A stretch of DNA of 18,641 nucleotides. Source: DATKMS01 sp041497995 (lineage in GTDB: Bacteria > Desulfobacterota > Binatia > HRBIN30). The translations under genes and the position numbers were made by a program. Position 1 is the stretch's first letter. The number at the start of each line of letters is the position of its first letter. The DNA lies in NCBI GenBank assembly GCA_041497995.1, contig JBGQHM010000090.1:1-18641 (forward strand). The letters run 5' to 3'. The notes beneath the pieces are model-generated. The model had not been told where the DNA came from and did no database searches. It saw nothing but the letters and a program-made list of their open reading frames with translations. Positions 14,453 through 18,641 of this stretch are shown in pieces.

Positions 14453-15211
14453 CTAGATGTGGCGGCCGATCCGATCGATGATCGCCGCCACCAGGTCGGT
14501 CGGTACCGGGACGATCACGGTGTGGTTCTTCTCCGTCCCGACCTGCGACAGAGCCTGCAGCAAGCGCAGCTGGATGGCCATCGGCTGCGTCTCCATGATG
14601 GTCGCTGCCTCTGCTAGACGTACGGCCGCCTGATACTCGCCTTCCGCATTGATGACCTTGGCGCGCCGCAGTCGCTCCGCCTCCGCCTGGCGGGCGATGG
14701 AGCGTTGCATCTCGACGGGCAGGTCCACGTGCTTCACCTCGACGGACACCACCTTCACTCCCCACGGCTCGGTGTGGGTGTCGATGATCTCCTGCAGCCT
14801 GGCGTTGAACCTCTCGCGCTCCGCCAACAACTCGTCGAGGTGCGCCTGGCCGCAGACACTGCGCAACGTCGTCTGCGCGATCTGCGAAGTCGCGTAGAGG
14901 TAGTTCTGTACCTCGGTCACGGCGCGGTTGGCGTCGACGACGCGGAAATAGAGCACCGCGCTGACTTTGATGGAGACGTTGTCGCAAGTGATGACGTCCT
15001 GCGACGGCACATCGAGGGTGATGGTACGCAGATCAATCCGGAACATCTGCTCAATGAAGGGGATGACGTAGACGATGCCCGGACCGCGTGCCGCCGTCAG
15101 CCGTCCGAGCCGAAAGATCACACCGCGCTCGTACTCCTGCAGAATTTTGACCCCACCGATGAGCAGGACGACGATGACGATGAACGCCGCGACGGGCGGA
15201 CCGATGGGCAT
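14453..15211 (-). CDS. Slipin (SPFH/stomatin-like membrane protein)
   Basis: A 252-residue SPFH-domain protein. Residues 6-24 are a membrane anchor (VAAFIVIVVLLIGGVKIL). EYERGVIFRLGR (26-37), then ARGPGIVYVIPFIEQM, then DVPSQDVITCDNVSIKVSAV are the stomatin/slipin core. A helical coiled-coil stretch with EMQRSIARQAEAERLRRAKV and INAEGEYQAAVRLAEAA (167-203) is typical of the family. Slipins form large membrane rings and often partner an NfeD-type membrane serine protease encoded next door. Here no NfeD gene is beside it: pepP follows 70 bases downstream and the other side is a divergent gene. The start ATG is not preceded by a strong ribosome binding site. Confidence 0.93.
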   Translation of the reverse strand: MPIGPPVAAFIVIVVLLIGGVKILQEYERGVIFRLGRLTAARGPGIVYVIPFIEQMFRIDLRTITLDVPSQDVITCDNVSIKVSAVLYFRVVDANRAVTEVQNYLYATSQIAQTTLRSVCGQAHLDELLAERERFNARLQEIIDTHTEPWGVKVVSVEVKHVDLPVEMQRSIARQAEAERLRRAKVINAEGEYQAAVRLAEAATIMETQPMAIQLRLLQALSQVGTEKNHTVIVPVPTDLVAAIIDRIGRHI

Positions 15212-15339
15212 AGGGGAGGTTTATCACCGATCGCTACGGCGCAGCAATAACGCACAGCGGATGCGGCGTTCGACTTTACTTGGAAATCGGCATATCAGGC
15301 GAAGCGCCTTTTCCGCGTCGCGAGGCAACTGACGAGCCC
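15212..15339. promoter_or_regulatory. Divergent intergenic region between slipin and DUF2298 genes
   Basis: These 128 bases should carry promoters for both the leftward slipin and rightward DUF2298 genes. I see no clear -35/-10 pair, operator or hairpin. Confidence 0.3.
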
Positions 15340-17685
15340 ATGGGAATCTCTGACACGCTGTTGTGGTGGGCAAGCATACAGGTCATTAGCGTCATCACCC
15401 TTCCGCTGTCCTGGCTCTTCTTCCGCACGTTCCCGGCTGCCGGCCACGCGTTTCACAAACCACTCGGCCTTCTCTTGTTCGCCTTCGTCGCCTGGACCCT
15501 GATGATGGTTGGGGTGCTGCCCAACACGCGGTCGGCACTCCTCGTCGTCCTCGCGATTCTGGCCGGCGTCTCGCTTCTCTCCCTGCGCCTGGTCCCCCTA
15601 CCCTTTAGGGAGCGTCCGGAGTTGCGGACACAGGCGTTGGTCGTTGAGGCGTTGTTCTTCCTCCTGTTCGTTGCGTGCGTGTTCTTACGCTGCGCGTCGC
15701 CGGCGATCGACGGCAGCGAGAAGTTCATGAACTTCATGTTTGTGAACGGCATCCTGCGTTCGGCCCAGTTTCCCCCGCAGGACGCGTGGGCCGCGGGGTT
15801 ATCAATCAACTACTACTACTTCGGTCACCTCATGGTCGCCTACCTCACGAGGTTAACCGGTGTCGCGCCCGCAGTGGCTTTCAATCTTGCTCAGGCCTTG
15901 TTCTTCGGGCTCAGCGGTCTCAGCGCGTACGGTGTTGCCTACACACTGGCGGCGGTCTGTCGCTCGGAAGACCACGACCTGCCCGATGGAGTGCGCACGA
16001 TGCACCCAACGCTCGTCGGTTGCCTGGCTGCTGCAATGCTGTTGCTGATGGGCAACCTCTTCGCTGCATGGAAGTTGGTGACGGAGCCGGCATACCTGCT
16101 CCATGGGTTCGGAGACGGCGTCGGGTGGAACAGCGCGCGCGTCATCGAAACAACGCGAGGCGGCCGCTTGCTTGACCAACCGATTACGGAGTTTCCCGCG
16201 TTCACCGTCATCTTGGCAGATATGCACGCCCACTTCATGGCGATGCCGTTCGTTCTGCTTGCCGCGGGCACCGCGTTTCTCTGGTTTGTGAAGCCCGACT
16301 ACCGGCTGCGACTGAACCTCGACCGCAGTGTGCGCGTGGTGGGAAGCGCCGTCATCTTCAGCAGCATCTACGTGCTCACGGCGTGGTTCCTACCGGCCTG
16401 TACGGTCTTGTGGTCGGTCGGCGTCCTGGTGTCGCTACGCCAGGACGGGAAGCTCGGCGGGGTAAAGGAAGCGCTCGTGTGGGGGGCGGTCACCGTCGTC
16501 CTGGTCGCCGTCTTCCTCGCACCGTTCTACCGCACGTTCATTCCGCCTGCGGCCGATCTGCAGCTCGTCCCATACCGCACGAGCTTTGGACAGTTCTGCC
16601 TCATCTTCGGTGCCTTCCTCGTCCCCGTCATCGCAGTGCTATGCGTGACGGCTTGGGACATTTGCACAGCGCCAGCTCAGGAAAAGCAAGCGACTCCGCC
16701 ACCGCGACACCCCCACCGAAGGCAGCGCCCGGCTGCACGACCGGAGCCGCTGCAAGGAAGCCCAGTGGCGAGCTCTAACGCCAGACGCCGGTACTCCACC
16801 AAGCGGTTCGCCTTCTTCGTCCTGTGGATCACGACCACGGCTGGTCTGGCGGTGCTGGCGCCAACCTACGCAGTCATCGTGTTCAACACGAGCGTCGCAA
16901 TGGGCGTCAGCGTGCTGGTGTGGCACACGCAGCGCTCCCGGCCTCTCGTCTTTGCTCTGCTGCTCGTTGGCATCGCGTCAGTCCTGATGCTGGTGCCGGA
17001 GGTCTACTACCTCAAGGACATCCAGCCGGCGCCCTGGATGCGCGCCATCACGGTCTTCAAGCTCCACTACCAGGCCTGGATTTTTCTTGCCCCCGCATGC
17101 GCGTTTTTCATCCCCTACGTCGATGGTCGGCTCACCGCAGTGTCGCGCATCGGCGTCTGGGCGTTCCGTGGCGTCGCAACTGCGCTGATTGGCTCAGGGC
17201 TCTTCTACACAGCGTGGGTGGTACCGCGCATGGGTGGAGCCTGTCAGACCCTAGACGGAATGGCGATCTATGCCACGACGCGCCCCGATGAGAACAACGC
17301 GATCACCTGGCTTGCAGACAACGCAGCGCCGGGAAGCCGGCTGGTCGAATCGGTTGGCGAAAGCTACACCAACTATGTCCGGGCATCGACCTTTACAGGG
17401 ATCCCTACGGTCATGGGATGGAGAGCGCACGAGGTCCTATGGCGCGGGGATTGGGAATTCGTCAAGGGACGGTCACGCGAGATTCGCGCCTTCTACACGA
17501 CGGCAGATCTGGCACAGGCCCGAAAATTCTTACAGCGTTATGGCATCAGCTTCATCTTCGTCGGCGAGTTAGAGCGCCAGCGCTACGGGCCGAGCGTTGA
17601 GCGGCTGATCCAGTGGTTTCCCGCGCTCTATCAGAGCGGGAGCGTCTACGTGCTCGACGCACGCCACACGGATGTCAGGCATTAG
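15340..17685 (+). CDS. DUF2298 (YYY-type) multi-pass membrane protein
   Basis: A 781-residue integral membrane protein with about 12-16 hydrophobic segments. It carries the family marks: PLSWLFFRTFPAAGHAF then KPLGLLL near the start, GVLPNTRS, EKFMNFMFVNGILRS, PPQDAW (145-150), NYYYFGH (157-163), which gives the YYY name, and ADMHAHFMAMPF. The C-terminal soluble part (NAITWLADNAAPGSRLVES, GESYTNY, STFTGIPTVMGW) matches the usual end, resembling PMT/ArnT-type GT-C glycosyltransferases. The family is therefore thought to be GT-C-like, but its reaction is not established. An insertion at about 450-490 is Pro/Arg-rich and hydrophilic, a likely cytoplasmic loop. The frame extends 20 codons upstream to 15280; the ATG at 15340 is preferred because the membrane-anchor pattern starts there. 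Confidence 0.88.
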   Translation: MGISDTLLWWASIQVISVITLPLSWLFFRTFPAAGHAFHKPLGLLLFAFVAWTLMMVGVLPNTRSALLVVLAILAGVSLLSLRLVPLPFRERPELRTQALVVEALFFLLFVACVFLRCASPAIDGSEKFMNFMFVNGILRSAQFPPQDAWAAGLSINYYYFGHLMVAYLTRLTGVAPAVAFNLAQALFFGLSGLSAYGVAYTLAAVCRSEDHDLPDGVRTMHPTLVGCLAAAMLLLMGNLFAAWKLVTEPAYLLHGFGDGVGWNSARVIETTRGGRLLDQPITEFPAFTVILADMHAHFMAMPFVLLAAGTAFLWFVKPDYRLRLNLDRSVRVVGSAVIFSSIYVLTAWFLPACTVLWSVGVLVSLRQDGKLGGVKEALVWGAVTVVLVAVFLAPFYRTFIPPAADLQLVPYRTSFGQFCLIFGAFLVPVIAVLCVTAWDICTAPAQEKQATPPPRHPHRRQRPAARPEPLQGSPVASSNARRRYSTKRFAFFVLWITTTAGLAVLAPTYAVIVFNTSVAMGVSVLVWHTQRSRPLVFALLLVGIASVLMLVPEVYYLKDIQPAPWMRAITVFKLHYQAWIFLAPACAFFIPYVDGRLTAVSRIGVWAFRGVATALIGSGLFYTAWVVPRMGGACQTLDGMAIYATTRPDENNAITWLADNAAPGSRLVESVGESYTNYVRASTFTGIPTVMGWRAHEVLWRGDWEFVKGRSREIRAFYTTADLAQARKFLQRYGISFIFVGELERQRYGPSVERLIQWFPALYQSGSVYVLDARHTDVRH

Positions 17686-17762
17686 CCCGCCGGTTCTTGC
17701 TACGCCCTGATTGCGCCGGCGCTCGATTGCACTCGCTCCGGCAGCCACCTAGTCTTGAATCG

Positions 17763-18311
17763 ATGCTTCAATCACTTTCGCCGCGTTGGCGTCGGTTCGT
17801 CAACTCGATCGGTTACAGCGCCCTTGTCGCCCTGGTAACTGTGCTCGGCTACCTGACATTCCGCGCCGTCAGCGAGCACCGGCACAGCGCGGCCACCGGC
17901 TCCGAAACGACCGCCCAAGAGGAGACCACACCGTTGTTCGACATCAGCAACTTTGCGGCGCGGCAAGAGCGCAGCGCGGAGGCAGAGCGACTGACGGTTT
18001 CATTGCGTGTCCGTCTGACGAAGCCAGCCAATCTCGACGCCTACGTCTACGTGCTGGCGCGGAATGACCACGTCGCACCACGCGTGTGGGCCGTGTGGCC
18101 GACGCAGGGACCTGGTGGCGTCGTTACCTCGGGCGGTCACCTGCGCACGCAGGACCCGGCCAGCGGTGAAGCCGTGAACCTGTCACCCAGCTGGACGCGC
18201 ATCACGGCGACCCTCGATCACCCGCAAGGGCGCCCACCATTCGATACCGTGTATGTGTACATCGTCAGTCCAAGTGGGGAGATTCTCTTGGCGCATCCGT
18301 TCGCCCTCTAG
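17763..18311 (+). CDS. Membrane-anchored protein of unknown function
   Basis: A 182-residue protein with one membrane segment at about 16-34 (GYSALVALVTVLGYLTF) and a short basic N-terminus (RWRRF), so the rest probably faces the periplasm. After a Ser/Thr/Glu linker comes a beta-rich domain with RLTVSLRVRLTKPANLDAYV, YVLARND and TVYVYIVSPSGEILLAHPF. No family is recognised. The frame is open 50 codons further upstream to 17613, inside the DUF2298 gene, but those residues are an off-frame reading of it, so the ATG at 17763 is used. It lies 77 bases after the DUF2298 stop and may be co-transcribed. Confidence 0.7.
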   Translation: MLQSLSPRWRRFVNSIGYSALVALVTVLGYLTFRAVSEHRHSAATGSETTAQEETTPLFDISNFAARQERSAEAERLTVSLRVRLTKPANLDAYVYVLARNDHVAPRVWAVWPTQGPGGVVTSGGHLRTQDPASGEAVNLSPSWTRITATLDHPQGRPPFDTVYVYIVSPSGEILLAHPFAL

Positions 18312-18368
18312 GCAACGGCATCATTGAGTGTCTCTTCCTGACAGACCCGTACCTGGCAAGGAGGGCGC

Positions 18369-18641
18369 GTGGAGACCAAGGACAAGACCTTTACGATCCG
18401 CTTCTCACTCACCGCAACGATTCCCGCAGCGCTGTGGGACGATGGTGACTTCGAAGATGAGACGTGGCTCGACGAGTGGGAGGCACGCATCAAACCGGGG
18501 CTCATCCGCACGTTCTTCAGCCACCTGCGATCGTTTCCCAACTGGGAAGCGCACATTCGCAACCGCGGCATCTCACCGCTCGACGAGATCGAGATCGTCG
18601 TCGAGCGCCGCTTCGCGGTGCCGCCGTCGGCACCGGAGTGA
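18369..18641 (+). CDS. Small acidic conserved hypothetical protein
   Basis: A complete 90-residue protein, GTG at 18369 to a TGA that ends exactly at the window edge. It has a strong ribosome binding site, AAGGAGGG, 3 bases before the GTG. It is acidic and shows FTIRFSLTATIPAALWDDGD, then WLDEWEARIKPGLIRTFFSH, then NRGISPLDEIEIVVERRF. The strand-helix-helix-strand pattern suggests a small alpha/beta fold. I recall similar unnamed proteins in other deltaproteobacterial-type genomes but cannot name a family. It is 57 bases after the membrane-anchored protein gene, on the same strand. Confidence 0.7.
   Translation: METKDKTFTIRFSLTATIPAALWDDGDFEDETWLDEWEARIKPGLIRTFFSHLRSFPNWEAHIRNRGISPLDEIEIVVERRFAVPPSAPE

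Noticed and set aside
1..18641. CRISPR array, tRNA, rRNA or phage genes
   Set aside because: No regularly spaced repeats with unique spacers, cloverleaf-type sequences, rRNA-like blocks or phage structural genes were seen on reading the window.

Overview
This is a GC-rich bacterial chromosomal segment. Most genes are on the minus strand; a lone plus-strand gene lies near the left end and three plus-strand genes fill the right end. The mix of genes (slipin, DUF2298 membrane protein, ECF sigma/anti-sigma pair, ThiO, Xaa-Pro aminopeptidase, DUF362 protein, sterol-desaturase-type hydroxylase, phasin-like protein) would suit an uncultivated deltaproteobacterial-type lineage (Desulfobacterota, Myxococcota or Binatota). 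No rRNA, tRNA or phylogenetic marker is present, so this placement is inference only. No phage genes or CRISPR array were seen.

Left part (1-7650), accessory in character. The left edge holds a decayed toxin-antitoxin pair: a frameshifted antitoxin overlapped by a PIN-toxin start that runs into a sequence resembling the tail of a type I restriction methylase (HsdM). A 29-base piece of that tail recurs at 7498-7526 with one mismatch, so the ~7.5 kb between could be an inserted or rearranged block. Inside it are a plus-strand beta-propeller protein (557-1864) and a run of minus-strand genes: sterol desaturase/fatty acid hydroxylase family protein, phasin-like protein, DUF362 protein with an SRPBCC-like C-terminal half, NAD-dependent epimerase/3-beta-HSD-like SDR, and a small SRPBCC protein. 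The last three overlap by 4 bases each and must form a translationally coupled unit. Together they look like a lipid or isoprenoid/steroid modification and binding cassette; the substrate is unknown. A repeat pair resembling an IS21-type end lies just upstream of the desaturase.

Middle (7644-9420). A 416-aa envelope protein of unknown function (signal peptide, periplasmic domain, several membrane segments, coiled coil) is preceded by an unlisted 37-aa small ORF with a strong ribosome binding site and an ATGA overlap. About 400 bases of apparently non-coding DNA follow.

Right part (9421-18641), more housekeeping-like. On the minus strand, in order of transcription: slipin, Xaa-Pro aminopeptidase, a palindromic MITE-like element, ECF sigma factor, its zinc-finger anti-sigma factor, ThiO glycine oxidase and a dienelactone hydrolase. 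A strong inverted repeat between the anti-sigma gene and thiO covers the thiO ribosome binding site and may control its translation. On the plus strand are a large DUF2298 (YYY-type) membrane protein, a single-span membrane protein of unknown function, and a small acidic conserved hypothetical protein that ends exactly at the window edge.
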